A DNA stretch of 64,000 nucleotides from CAVQCX01 sp963775335. Its GTDB lineage: Bacteria > Pseudomonadota > Gammaproteobacteria > Chromatiales > Chromatiaceae. The position numbers and the translations under genes were made by a program. Location of the stretch: positions 1-64,000 of the forward strand of contig CAVZIJ010000005.1 in assembly GCA_963775335.1 (NCBI GenBank), in the 5' to 3' direction. Shown here one piece after another: positions 1 to 8,078 of the stretch (positions are counted from its first letter, which is position 1; each line of letters begins with the position of its first letter). The notes beneath the pieces were generated by a model. It saw nothing but the letters and a program-made list of their open reading frames with translations. It had not been told where the DNA came from and did no database searches.

Positions 1-1260
1 CCCGGCTCGCGATTTTTGCATGAAGGCAGCAGCTCTTCGGCTCACCCGCCTTCTGCCCGTACCCTGGCGAGAGCATGCCTTATCGGCCTCATCCAGGATG
101 ACCAGGTGGAAGGTCGGACCGGTGAGGTATTCCTTCTCCGTCGACGGTCAAACCATCAGCCCGGTGGACACAATCCCGATCCGCAGCGGACAGCGGGCGA
201 CGTGCTCCTCCCCGCTCGCGGAGATCGCACGCCCCTCGGTGTCGAGCCACACCTTGTGGCTGGAGTGCCAGCGGGCCCAGGGAATCCCGAGCTTGTCGAT
301 CATCTCGGTCTGCCACTGCTCACACAGGGTGGCCGGGGCGAAGATCACGACGGGTTTGCGGCGTCTCCCGGTCTTCTCGGACAACAAGCACAAAGTCAGG
401 GCCGCCGTTCCGAGCGGCAGCGTCTTACCCAGGCCGACCTCATCGGCCAGCAGCAGCCGGACCTGGCCATGATCGTTGTAGTGGCGCAGGCACTGAGTCA
501 CAAACCCCTGTTGCCAGGGTTGCAGCGCCATCCCTTCGCGGTACAGGGGTGACTAGATCGGGCGGCGGGAGCGAGCGTGTCCTCGGCCTCGATATCCGGC
601 AGAAGGACCTCGAAGCGCCGGCTGCGGCGCCGAACCTCGCGACAGACCGCGTCCGGCAGGGCCGGGCCGCGTTCCACAGGTACTCGAACTCCGCCTCGAT
701 CCAGGCTACGCCCTCTGGCGAGTCGTCCTCCCAAAGGATCTCGTAGTGGCTCTGCCATCCATGGCGGGTCTCGTTCATGGAGCCAATGAAGCCGACCTTG
801 CGCCCGTCGGCCCACTCGATGACCCCGGCCTTGCCGTGGACAAAGCCACAGACGCTGTCCGGCGCGACCCGGATCACCTGGCCGCGCTGGGCCAGGAAGG
901 CGTCGAGACGCTGGTAGCGTTCCCTATTCAGAAGGGACTCGGCCTCGATGGAGCGCTCGTTCCAACGCCCGAGCATCCGCGCCTCGCGCAGTTGCGCGAC
1001 CTTCAGGTCCTCCGGGGAGAGGTCCACGTTGCAGACAATGCGCACGTCCGGGATCGGCTCCAGCCACTCGTGGGCGATCTCAAACAGCGAGCTGGTGAAG
1101 TAGCCAGCGATGCGTCGGTAGCTGCGTGCGCCTTGGAGCTGTTCGGACAGGAAGCTCCGGTCCAGCCGATGGGTCCGGGAGGACAGGCGGCGGATCATCC
1201 GAATGGGCACTCAACCAGAAGCTTGGGGGCCTGCTTGAAGTCACCCCAGCGGTTGGTCAT
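1..1260 (-). pseudogene. Broken PLD/SNF2 helicase of Hma-like defence system (partial)
   Basis: This is the 5' part of a gene for an SNF2-type helicase with an N-terminal phospholipase-D-like domain; the rest lies left of the window. Pieces of one protein sit in different frames. The start (MTNRWGDF, ATG at 1260) overlaps the PIN gene stop as ATGA. The PLD part (about 1210-660) has GFVHGKAGVIEW and GSMNETRHG. The helicase part has Walker A LLLADEVGLGKT (about 420-455) and a DEAD-like VILDEADKA (about 75-105). Lesions are a frame switch near 1200, a single-base loss near 660, another near 560 followed by TAG at 553-555, and TGA at 148-150. The partners DUF499, DUF3780 and DUF1156 lie upstream on the same strand. 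Family assignment is by motif and context. Sequencing error could explain one lesion but not the whole set. Confidence 0.8.
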
Positions 1261-1703
1261 ACCAGGATCCCTGAAATCTCGATCACATCCGCAAACCGCT
1301 CGAAGTCCTTGGTGTTGTGCGTCAATAGACAGGGAATACCGTAAGCCAGCATGGTGGCGACGATATTCGCGTCGTGGACTTGCTTCCCGCCGATCTCGAA
1401 ACCCGCCATCAACTTGATGAGCTGCTCGGTCACGGCGGCGGTATCGTCCGCCACTTGAAACCGTTCCTCCAGATACCGCACCCGCTCGATCACGACATCC
1501 GGCGTAGACGGCTGGGCAAATGTCTGTGGGCGGGTGCGCGCGGCGGTGAACTCACGCAAGACCTGCCGACTGATCCAAAGACGCCGCCCGGTCTGATAGG
1601 CATCCTGAAGCGACTTGAGCGCTGCTCCGTGGAACGGCGCCATCGCCACATTGGCGTAGATCAGGACATTGGTATCGACAAACAGCGGCTCAGCGTCCGT
1701 CAT
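1257..1703 (-). CDS. PIN-domain toxin (VapC-like ribonuclease)
   Basis: This 148-residue protein is a PIN-domain ribonuclease, the toxin of a type II toxin-antitoxin pair. The acidic active-site positions are visible: FVDTNVLIYA at the N-terminus, a central LREFTAA glutamate, KQVHDANIVATM, and THNTKDFERF near the C-terminus. Such toxins cut tRNA or rRNA when the antitoxin is lost. The start overlaps the upstream antitoxin by 14 bp and the stop overlaps the helicase start by 4 bp, so all three read as one transcription unit. The gene is intact although the helicase after it is broken, as expected if the toxin is kept by addiction. The target RNA cannot be told from sequence. Confidence 0.85.
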   Translation of the reverse strand: MTDAEPLFVDTNVLIYANVAMAPFHGAALKSLQDAYQTGRRLWISRQVLREFTAARTRPQTFAQPSTPDVVIERVRYLEERFQVADDTAAVTEQLIKLMAGFEIGGKQVHDANIVATMLAYGIPCLLTHNTKDFERFADVIEISGILV

Positions 1704-1923
1704 CGCCGTACATATGCTCTCGACGCAAGCTCAAACTCTCTGGCCAGGGACCGAGGTCATCCACAGGAAAATCCAGAGGAGACTTGTCCACGGCCATTAC
1801 CTTTCGGCGCTTCGCTCGCGTCTTCAGGAAGTCAACAAAATCCTCAACTTCGGCAATACGCTCACGCGGAAGCGCCTGAATCTTCTTCATCAAGGTCTGT
1901 ACGATTTGTATAGATGTAGCCAT
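1690..1923 (-). CDS. Antitoxin of PIN toxin (DUF2281-like)
   Basis: This 77-residue protein lies directly upstream of and overlaps the PIN toxin gene, the usual antitoxin position. The N-terminal half has the VEDFVDFLKTR helix typical of small DUF2281-type antitoxins, and the C-terminal half is polar with a SPLDFPVDDLGPW segment that could wrap the toxin groove. Its job is expected to be neutralisation of the PIN RNase and repression of its own promoter. No classic ribbon-helix-helix is obvious. The ATG at 1923 was chosen because it gives a full-length helix-rich protein. The roughly 100 bp upstream would hold the promoter and operator, but I see no clear operator repeat there. Confidence 0.7.
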   Translation of the reverse strand: MATSIQIVQTLMKKIQALPRERIAEVEDFVDFLKTRAKRRKVMAVDKSPLDFPVDDLGPWPESLSLRREHMYGDDGR

Positions 1924-2032
1924 GATGGATACCTGTTTTCACTGTTGCTTCTTGCTCCCACGCACCAGCGTGGGGCCAGCCCCGAACAGCGGGATGCGCC
2001 GTTAGGCGGCATCTGTAACCACCCGCTCGATC

Positions 2033-2200
2033 TCAGAGGGTAAATTCCGCTCTCTGCGCATCCAGGATGGTAATCTCGCCAACCCCATCGGCCGTATAGC
2101 CAAGGTTAATGTTCCAGCCCACAGACTCATCGCGCAGAATGGTGCCCTTCGAGATCTCGATGAACAGGATGTCATCCTCTTCATAATATACGATCCTCAT
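2033..2200 (-). CDS. Small DUF2283-family protein
   Basis: This 55-residue protein starts at the ATG at 2200 (MRIVYYEEDD). An upstream in-frame codon at 2230 would add ten residues encoded by a degenerate copy of the CTCCGTG repeat, so the shorter start is preferred. The pattern of an N-terminal strand, an EEDDILFIEI acidic segment and a C-terminal VGEITILDA strand matches DUF2283. That family is found next to toxin-antitoxin genes and in mobile regions and its function is unknown. It lies between the broken methylase and the PIN pair on the same strand. It could be an orphan antitoxin-like protein, but no partner toxin is adjacent. Confidence 0.6.
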   Translation of the reverse strand: MRIVYYEEDDILFIEISKGTILRDESVGWNINLGYTADGVGEITILDAQRAEFTL

Positions 2201-2234
2201 CTCCGTACCTTCGTGTCTCCGTGACAGCATTTAC

Positions 2235-5200
2235 TCATTGTAACCGCTGGTGGCGGATGCGGCTGGCGATGGCCTCGGCGGCGCGGCGTATCTCGGGGGC
2301 GCGGGACTTGGCGGCGAGAAACCCGGCCATGTCGATCAGCAGCGGTCGCCGGTGCAGGTAGTCAACAACGGCGTCGCGCAGGTTGGCCATCACCACCTCC
2401 GGCTCCTTCTCGGCCAAGAGCTCCTGGATGGCGACGATCAGCGCCCCGATGGGCGTCGGGCCGATCTCGGTGCGGTCGGTGAGATCGCGCGGCTTTAGCT
2501 CGGTGACGGACTTCAGGCGCGCCGCGTTGGGCTTGATGCTGGCCATCACCGCCGCGTAGTCCTGCACCCGGAAGGCCTTGGCGAAGTTCTGGTAGTTGTC
2601 GAGCTTCGACGCCCCGGTCGTCTCCATGTCCAGCATGCGCAGATAAAAGCGCTGGATGCCGCCGATGGCCGCCCAGGTCTCGCGGTCCAGCCCCTCCGGG
2701 ACCAGCAGGCTGTTGGCGGTCTCTGCGGCCTGCTCGACGATCTCGTCGACCACCGTGGACTCCCCCTTGCGCCGCGGGCGCAGGGCAAAGGCCGTCGTCC
2801 TCGCCGCCGATGCTGGTGTAGCCGGTCAGGACTTTGAGTGCCGCCGCGTACCCGGCCATCTGCAGGTCGGAGTCGTTGAACACCGGCGTTCCCATCCGGG
2901 CCTCGGTCTCGGTGTTCAAGTGCAGCATCTGCCGGATCTGGGCGTCCACCTCCCGCTTCACCTCGGGTAGGATGCGCTGCTTGAAGCCGGGGCGCTCACC
3001 TGCCAGGCGCTTGCGCAGCATGAGGATCACGGTCCCCTGTACGTAGCCGCCTTTCTTCAGCTCCGAGGTGGTCTCGGTGGCGATATACCAGGCCCCGACC
3101 ACCTGGAGCCCCGAGGCCCAGAAGATCCCCACCATGTCGGACCAGACGCCGGTGTCCTGGTGCGTGAACATCACGCATTGCATGCCGTTGTCCGGCGTGT
3201 GGACGGTCATGGCCTTGTAGGCGTCCACCATGCCGCGGCGGAAGTCGTCGCCGGAGCCCTTGATGGCGAGGTCGCGGCGGGAATCCCAGGTCCATTGGTC
3301 GAAGGGCGGCGGTGGGTTCTTACGGAGCCAGGCGATGAAGTATTCGGTGATTTCGTCGTACATCACTGCGTCGGCGTAGGGAGGATCGGTTACCAGATTC
3401 CGATACTGCCTGAAGCAAATTCGCCGGTCTCGTGACAGTCACCGTTTCGGATTCGATGGCATAGTGTGGTGCGGGCGCACGGGCGAGAGAACAAAGATGT
3501 GATGCACTCTTGGCGCCAAAGTTATAGATAGTGTTCAGCGCTTGATTGGTGAAGGTTCCCATGGCCTGCGGACTTGAACCCGCGTGACCCGCGTCCCAAC
3601 GGCATAACCGCGAAGCATAATCTAATCCTCTCGGCGTCAGAAGAAACGTTGACGGAGCTTTTGAAACCTGACGAAAGAGAGAGTGCGTCAGCAACTGCCT
3701 CGGAGTAAATAAGTGGTGCCAGGTGTTCCAACCTCTGGCGATAACAAGATCGCGACCTTGGTAACGCGGAGGCCCGCCAACTTCGATGGCCATATCCGGA
3801 ACATACCCCTCGGCCTGCCAACTGGTAAGGTTTCCGGAAACGATTGCATCTACCCGGCCCTCTCGTTCGAGGTCCGCAGCAGCCACGGCCGAAAAAAATG
3901 TTTCTGGCCGGGGCCTGTCGAGGGACTGCCGGGTGATCCATTGAATGCAATAGAGCCGTTCCTGAAAGATGTCGTCTGCACGCGGCTTGAAGTCGTTCTT
4001 CCCCCAGCGGCGCAGTCGGTTCGCAATGTTCCCGTCGGCATCCCGATAGTCCCCGCGCAGTGTCTTGATGGGCGTGCGGTAGGTCTTACGTTCCAGCTCG
4101 TAGACCAGATTTCCGTCTCGGACCGTCCCCTGCTCGGCCGCTTTCATGTCGGCGGCGGACACGCCGGTCAGTATCTGGATGTCGAAGCGCTTGTTCCCGT
4201 GATCGGGGACGAGCTTTGCAACGACGCTGCGCGTCTTTGAGATAACCCAACTCGGCGCCATCGGCACCATCCAGCCAGTCTCCGGGCAGCGGGTCTCCAG
4301 ACAATAGAGATAGGCCTTGGCCCGGTTCCCCTGGCTGTCGTGCTCGATACCGAGCGCCGTGATCTCCCGGTCCACTGCTTCGGCGACCTCCCGTTGTGCC
4401 CGCTCGATCTCGGCGCGCTTCTCCGGCGAGGCGCCGATGATGTTCAGCGCCCCCCAGGTCAGCATGCAGGCGATGGGGTTGAGGTCCGAGGCATAAACGT
4501 CTCAGCCCAGCCGGGCAGCCTCGAAGGGGATGGAGCCGCCGCCGCAGAAGGTGTCTCCGACCCGCGGCCTGTGGCCGTAGCGCAGGATGCCCAGTTGCTC
4601 GACCAGCTCCTGGTGGGAGTGGGCCTCGATGCCCAGGTGCCCCAGATGGGCGTTCACGGCAGGCCAGATCGGGGCGTAGAGGGCAGTCTGATCCAGATCC
4701 TCTGGTCGCTTGCAGAGCCCGGCGCGCTCCTCGTAGGTGGGGTAGGTCGCGAGGGCCTTGGCCAGGAGTTTCAGCTTGTCGGCCTCGTCGATGCCCCGCC
4801 GCCAACGGATAGTCAGTCCGGGGTAATCTTCGACATCCAGCGGAAACTGCGCGCCTTCGATTTCCTCGGCATCCTCGGCACCGCCCTTGAACGTGGCCGC
4901 GAACCAACTACAGGGGTCGCCAGCTCTATACGGCGGGCAATCTCCGCCGGGCTGATCTTCGGCTCACGCCGCGCCAGTCCGCCCTCGTCGAAGGCCATCA
5001 GTTTCTCGAAGATCTCCAGGTCCTTCTCGGCGTCGTCGGTCTGCGGCAGCAGGCTGCCAAGCAGGATGGCCCGCACCAGGATCAGCGGTTTGCGCCCTTT
5101 CCAGTAGGAGCCAAGCGCCGTCAGCGTCTGGCCCGCGCCGGCCTTGCGCTCGCGCTGGGCCTCAATGAGACCTTCTGCGCCGGAAACACCGCCTCGATCA

Positions 5201-5279
5201 GCGCTGGGGCGTCCTTCAGCGCAAAGGGCTGAAGCCTGCGTTCCTCGTCCGCCGGATTGGTCCGTACTTGACTCGTCAT
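2235..5279 (-). pseudogene. Broken DUF1156-type adenine DNA methylase
   Basis: Joined across frames this would be a protein of about 1010 residues matching the DUF1156-containing adenine-specific DNA methylases of Hma-like systems. The N-terminus is MTSQVRTNPADEE from ATG 5279. A SAM-binding-like VGDTFCGGGSIPFEAARLG segment lies near 4520-4560, the catalytic VTDPPYADAVMYDEITEYF near 3340-3385, and the C-terminus ends at 2235. It is interrupted by frame switches near 5165, 4910, 3400 and 2790 and by a TGA at 4502-4504 where the context LG-stop-DVYASDLNP suggests an original Cys codon. No full-length product is possible without recoding at five places. Surrounding core genes show no such damage, so decay is more likely than poor sequence. 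It would have supplied the modification arm of the defence system. Confidence 0.8.
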
Positions 5280-5306
5280 TGACCTGCAATTCCAGAATAA
5301 TGAGCG

Positions 5307-5393
5307 CTCACGGAGACACGGAGACGCAAAGAAGAAATTCGAACACCGCCCGTCTCTTTCCTGTCTTGCTCCGTGTCTCCGTGTCTCCGTGAG
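5307..5393. repeat. CTCCGTG-type hairpin element, copy A
   Basis: CTCACGGAGACACGGAGAC at the left is answered by CTCCGTGTCTCCGTGTCTCCGTGAG at the right, with about 45 bp between them, so the transcript could fold into a long hairpin. The left arm is about 25 bp upstream of the methylase start. The same arms recur at several other gene borders in the island. Confidence 0.7.
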
Positions 5394-5421
5394 AGGCATT
5401 CTTCATCGTTGATATGAGATC

Positions 5422-5534
5422 GTAGGTCGGGTTAGCGCAGCATAACCCGACAGTCCGGCACGCGTCGGGTTACGGTGCGCGTCGCAGCCATCCAAGTACT
5501 CCGGCCTCTGACACGCGCGCCTAACCCGACCTAC
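5422..5534. repeat. Palindromic intergenic element, 14-bp inverted ends, copy 1
   Basis: A 113-bp element opens with GTAGGTCGGGTTAG and closes with the exact inverted copy CTAACCCGACCTAC. Internal segments GCATAACCCGACAG and GCGTCGGGTTACGG form further inverted repeats. It has no open frame and looks like a non-autonomous palindromic element. I recognise this GTAGGTCGGGTTAG type as common between genes in gammaproteobacteria. Confidence 0.75.
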
Positions 5535-5629
5535 GCGCTTCAGCGCAAAGGGCTGAAGCGTGCTTCCTCGTCCGCCGAATTGGTCCGTACTTGAGTCGTC
5601 ATTGACCTGCAATTCCAGAATAATGAGCG

Positions 5630-5724
5630 CTCACGGAGACACGGAGACGCAAAGAAGAAATTCGAACACCGTCCGTCTCTTTCCTTTCTTGCTCCTGTCT
5701 CAGTATCTGCGTGTCTCCGTGAGA
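5630..5724. repeat. CTCCGTG-type hairpin element, copy B
   Basis: This is the second copy of the hairpin element inside the tandem repeat. Its right arm has drifted (CTCCTGTCTCAGTATCTGCGTGTCTCCGTGAG), so the stem is weaker than in copies A and C. Confidence 0.65.
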
Positions 5725-5751
5725 GGCATTCTTCATCGTTGATATGAGATC

Positions 5752-5865
5752 GTAGGTCGGGTTAGCGCAGCATAACCCGACAGTCGCGGCAAGCGTCGGG
5801 TTACGGTGCGCGTCGCAGCCATCCAAGTACTCCGGCCTCTCACACGCGCGCCTAACCCGACCTAC
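5752..5865. repeat. Palindromic intergenic element, copy 2
   Basis: This is the second copy, 114 bp, with the same 14-bp inverted ends and few internal changes, for example CAGTCGCGGCAAGCG in place of CAGTCCGGCACGCG. It was carried along by the tandem duplication rather than inserted independently, because its flanks match those of copy 1. Confidence 0.75.
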
Positions 5866-5961
5866 GCGCTTCAGCGCAAAGGGCTGAAGCCTACGTTCCT
5901 CGTCCGCCGGATTGGTCCGTACTTGAGTCGTCATTGACCTGCAATTCCAGAATAATGAGCG

Positions 5962-6050
5962 CTCACGGAGACACGGAGACGCAAAGAAGAAACTCGAACA
6001 CCGCCCGTCTCTTTCCTTTCTTGCTCCGTGTCTCCGTGTCTCCGTGAGAG
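5962..6050. repeat. CTCCGTG-type hairpin element, copy C
   Basis: This is the third copy, almost identical to copy A, next to the end of the VapC gene on the same strand. Because the element directly follows the toxin stop, it may now also serve as that gene's transcript end. Confidence 0.65.
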
Positions 6051-6057
6051 GCATTCT

Positions 6058-6498
6058 TCATCGTTGATATGAGTCGTGGTCTGGGCCCTGCCGCTCCGGT
6101 GGCGGCTGGCGAATCCAGTCTGCCAGGGGCAGGCCCGGAAATCGGCGGTAGTGTCGGAGGTTGCCGGTTGCCAGCTCGGCACCGCGGGCAAGGGCGATGG
6201 CCGCGATCATCAGGCCAGCATCGGCAAGGGTCTCGCCGGCGCGGCGCAGGGCGGCCTTGTGTTGGCCGAGCTGCCGAGCTGCCGGTCGATCCAGCCCAAC
6301 AATGTCGAGCGTGCTCAAGAGGTCCGCGACCAGCGAGCGGGCCTGATCGGGCTCCGCAGACTTGGCGGCGCCGTATTCCAGCTCGCAGGCCGTGATCCAA
6401 GTGGTGACGACCCGTGAGCTGGTGTGCCGGCGCCACTGCAGCACCCGCGGATTACCACGCAGGATCTCGACGCAGATGTTCGTGTCCAGCACCTTCAC
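6058..6498 (-). CDS. vapC: PIN-domain toxin, VapC/FitB-like
   Basis: This 146-residue PIN ribonuclease starts at GTG 6498, which overlaps the original antitoxin stop as GTGA. Active-site elements are VLDTNICVEILRG, ITACELEYGAA, ETLADAGLMIAAIA and ATGNLRHYRRFPGL, the usual VapC/FitB order; the last position is Asn, as in many VapCs. The C-terminal residues DSYQR are encoded by the edge of the adjacent repeat, so the natural tail may have been replaced. Because the antitoxin gene upstream is frameshifted, the toxin frame is now also open into the antitoxin start, and a fused product is possible. Whether it is still active cannot be told. Confidence 0.8.
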   Translation of the reverse strand: MKVLDTNICVEILRGNPRVLQWRRHTSSRVVTTWITACELEYGAAKSAEPDQARSLVADLLSTLDIVGLDRPAARQLGQHKAALRRAGETLADAGLMIAAIALARGAELATGNLRHYRRFPGLPLADWIRQPPPERQGPDHDSYQR

Positions 6499-6786
6499 AG
6501 ATCGACCTCGCGGCCTTCGGTACGTGCATCGTAGATGTCCGAGACCATGGTATCCAGCGCCGCATCGCCGCCGGGCCAGCGGCCACCCAATTGCTCCCAG
6601 GCGACAAGCTGCGCATCCCGCTCGGGCGCGACGAGGCTCGCGGGGGACTGTGCCGGCGTCGGAAGCAAGGGCCTGCTCCAGCAGCAGGATCGCCTCGCGG
6701 TTCAGGCTTCGCCGAGCGGTGGCCGCGCTTGCACGCAACCGCTCCATCAACGGGATCGGAATATCCTTCAGGGTGAGCGATGGCAT
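6495..6786 (-). pseudogene. vapB: Frameshifted VapB-type antitoxin
   Basis: The first 45 or so codons give a ribbon-helix-helix-like MPSLTLKDIPIPLMERL...SLNREAILLLEQAL. The C-terminal toxin-binding part (SLVAPERDAQLVAWEQLGGR to DARTEGREVDL-stop) lies in a different frame. The switch is in a run of five C at about 6645-6650; one base fewer would restore a normal antitoxin of about 96 residues. As it stands, the N-terminal frame runs on into the VapC frame without a stop, giving a potential fusion of the DNA-binding half to the toxin. A sequencing error in the C run is possible, but nearby genes carry undoubted lesions. Confidence 0.65.
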
Positions 6787-6885
6787 GGGATCGACCCCGC
6801 TGATCGGCTTGGTTGCAACCATATTGGTTGCGCCCCCGGGCACGAGTCAATCCCGGCCACTGTCTGAGGCTTGCCCTCTCCTGGG

Positions 6886-7479
6886 TCAGTCCTCGAACAG
6901 CGGAAGTGTTGCCCGTCCCCCCTGCCCCTCGTCGCCCGACAGGCGCCGGGGCTTCAGCAGCTCGTTCTGGGCCACATCCCCCAGGGCATAGCGCAGGGCG
7001 ACCCGCCAGCCATTGTCCGCGTCACGAACACTGCCGGTCGCCATGGCGGTCATGCCGAACAGCCACCAGCGCTCCTCGGGGCGCAGCGCGAGCCAGTTTC
7101 GCACTGCGATGCGGATCTTCTCGGGCTCCAGCCGCTCGATGGCCCAGGCCAGGACGCACAGTTCCTTGCCAAGCAGGCGGTCCACCGGGGTGTCCCCGAC
7201 CTTCCAGGTGCCGATGGCCAGGTTGTGCTCGTTGAGCCGCGCATTGAAGGCGCGTTGCACCTCGGCACGAATGGCCGTCCAGCGGTGCCGCTCCAGCAGG
7301 ACGCGGTCGATGACCTGCTCCCGGGCGGTCTCGGAGCCCATCCCCAGGTGTTCACAGATCAACACCGGCGCCGCGTTGCCACGCGCGATCTGGACCACGA
7401 AATGGTGGGGATCGGAGGTCGCCGGAACACCGAAGCCCAGGGTGCGGTGGGCGTACCCGACGCGCTCAGGCCGGCTCAC
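6886..7479 (-). CDS. DUF3780-family defence-associated protein
   Basis: This 197-residue protein starts at GTG 7479, preceded by a weak GAGAG ribosome site. The composition and segments such as GFGVPATSDPHHFVVQI and RWWLFGMTAMATG match DUF3780, a family I know mainly as a fixed companion of DUF499 and DUF1156 genes in anti-phage clusters. It has no catalytic motif that I can name, no signal peptide and no membrane segment, so it is probably a soluble accessory subunit. The frame is open and of normal length, unlike the methylase and helicase of the same system. A CTCCGTG repeat lies immediately upstream. Confidence 0.7.
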   Translation of the reverse strand: MSRPERVGYAHRTLGFGVPATSDPHHFVVQIARGNAAPVLICEHLGMGSETAREQVIDRVLLERHRWTAIRAEVQRAFNARLNEHNLAIGTWKVGDTPVDRLLGKELCVLAWAIERLEPEKIRIAVRNWLALRPEERWWLFGMTAMATGSVRDADNGWRVALRYALGDVAQNELLKPRRLSGDEGQGGRATLPLFED

Positions 7480-7490
7480 TTGAATGTTCT

Positions 7491-7639
7491 CTCACGGAGG
7501 CACGGAGGATGAAAAAAGAGTGAGAGCGAATTGGCTCGGGGCATCTGTTTCCTTCCGGTTGAGCAACAAGCAAGAAAAACAGTTCTTGAATAACCGATGC
7601 TCTTCTCCGTGTCTCCGTGTCTCCGTGTCTCCGTGAGAG
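7491..7639. repeat. CTCCGTG-type inverted repeat element
   Basis: This is the gap between DUF3780 and the GxxExxY gene. It begins CTCACGGAGGCACGGAGG and ends with four tandem CCGTGTCT units and CCGTGAGAG, so the ends are inverted copies about 100 bp apart. The middle differs from the copies at 5307-6050. No coding frame is seen. Confidence 0.65.
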
Positions 7640-7648
7640 AATTCCTCG

Positions 7649-8032
7649 TCATTGGATTCGTCCGTGGATGATGCGCGTGATGCCGTCCTTCATCAGGGCT
7701 TCACCGAAGTTCAGAAGATATCCGACCTTCATGCCCGTCAGGCGCAGGTAGGTGAGCAGCTGCTTCTTGTGCGCATTCGTGACGCGCTCGACCGACTTGA
7801 GCTCCAGGATAACCTTGCCGTTGACGATCAAATCGGCTCGGAAACCCTCTTCAAATCGAATGTCATCGTAGACGATTGAAATAGGCACCTGCCACTCAAC
7901 ACTCAAACCCAGCTTTTCGAGCTCATAGGCCAATACGGCCTCGTAGACGCTTTCCAAGAGCCCTGGTCCCAGGCGCATGTGCAGTTTTACAGCACAGTCA
8001 ACGATGTTGGCTCCGATCTCGTTCTCATTCAT
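7649..8032 (-). CDS. GxxExxY protein (PD-(D/E)XK nuclease-like)
   Basis: This 127-residue protein shows the family signature GPGLLESVYE, followed by a PD-(D/E)XK-like core: FRADLIVNGKVILELKSVE (Asp, then Glu-x-Lys) and the helix HKKQLLTYLRLTG. The length is typical. Members are small predicted nucleases of unknown role, common in Chromatiales and cyanobacteria and often bordered by short repeats. Both flanks here carry CTCCGTG repeats (7491-7639 and 8047-8074). The gene sits between the DUF3780 and DUF499 genes but is not a standard member of that system, so it may have entered as an independent repeat-flanked cassette. Confidence 0.8.
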   Translation of the reverse strand: MNENEIGANIVDCAVKLHMRLGPGLLESVYEAVLAYELEKLGLSVEWQVPISIVYDDIRFEEGFRADLIVNGKVILELKSVERVTNAHKKQLLTYLRLTGMKVGYLLNFGEALMKDGITRIIHGRIQ

Positions 8033-8046
8033 CGTTGCTTCGCAAT

Positions 8047-8074
8047 CTCCGTGTCTCCGTGCCTCCGTGAGAGA
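8047..8074. repeat. CTCCGTG half element
   Basis: CTCCGTGTCTCCGTGCCTC followed by CGTGAGAG fills most of the 46-bp gap between the GxxExxY gene and DUF499. Only one arm is present. With the element at 7491-7639 it brackets the GxxExxY gene. Confidence 0.6.
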
Positions 8075-8078
8075 CTCT

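Larger units (their letters stand above)
5214..6072. repeat. 2.6-copy tandem repeat of the methylase 5' region
   Basis: Three near-identical blocks begin at 5214, 5538 and 5869, each with CTTCAGCGCAAAGGGCTGAAG. The first two are 324 and 331 bp; the third stops at about 6072, where it runs into the VapC gene. Each carries, on the minus strand, a copy of the first ~22 methylase codons (MTSQ/MTTQ...LQPFALK), its upstream sequence and a CTCCGTG-type palindrome; the first two also hold a GTAGGTCGGGTTAG element. Only the block at 5214 continues into the methylase. The copies differ by few bases, so the amplification is recent, probably by slippage or unequal crossing over between short repeats. Confidence 0.85.

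Noticed and set aside
3570..3600. A tRNA T-arm-like GGGTTCAAGTCCGC on the minus strand
   Set aside because: No acceptor, D or anticodon arms can be folded around it, and the stretch is part of the methylase remnant.
5214..6072. CRISPR array
   Set aside because: Units are over 320 bp and contain coding sequence and palindromes; there are no short repeats with unique spacers and no cas genes.
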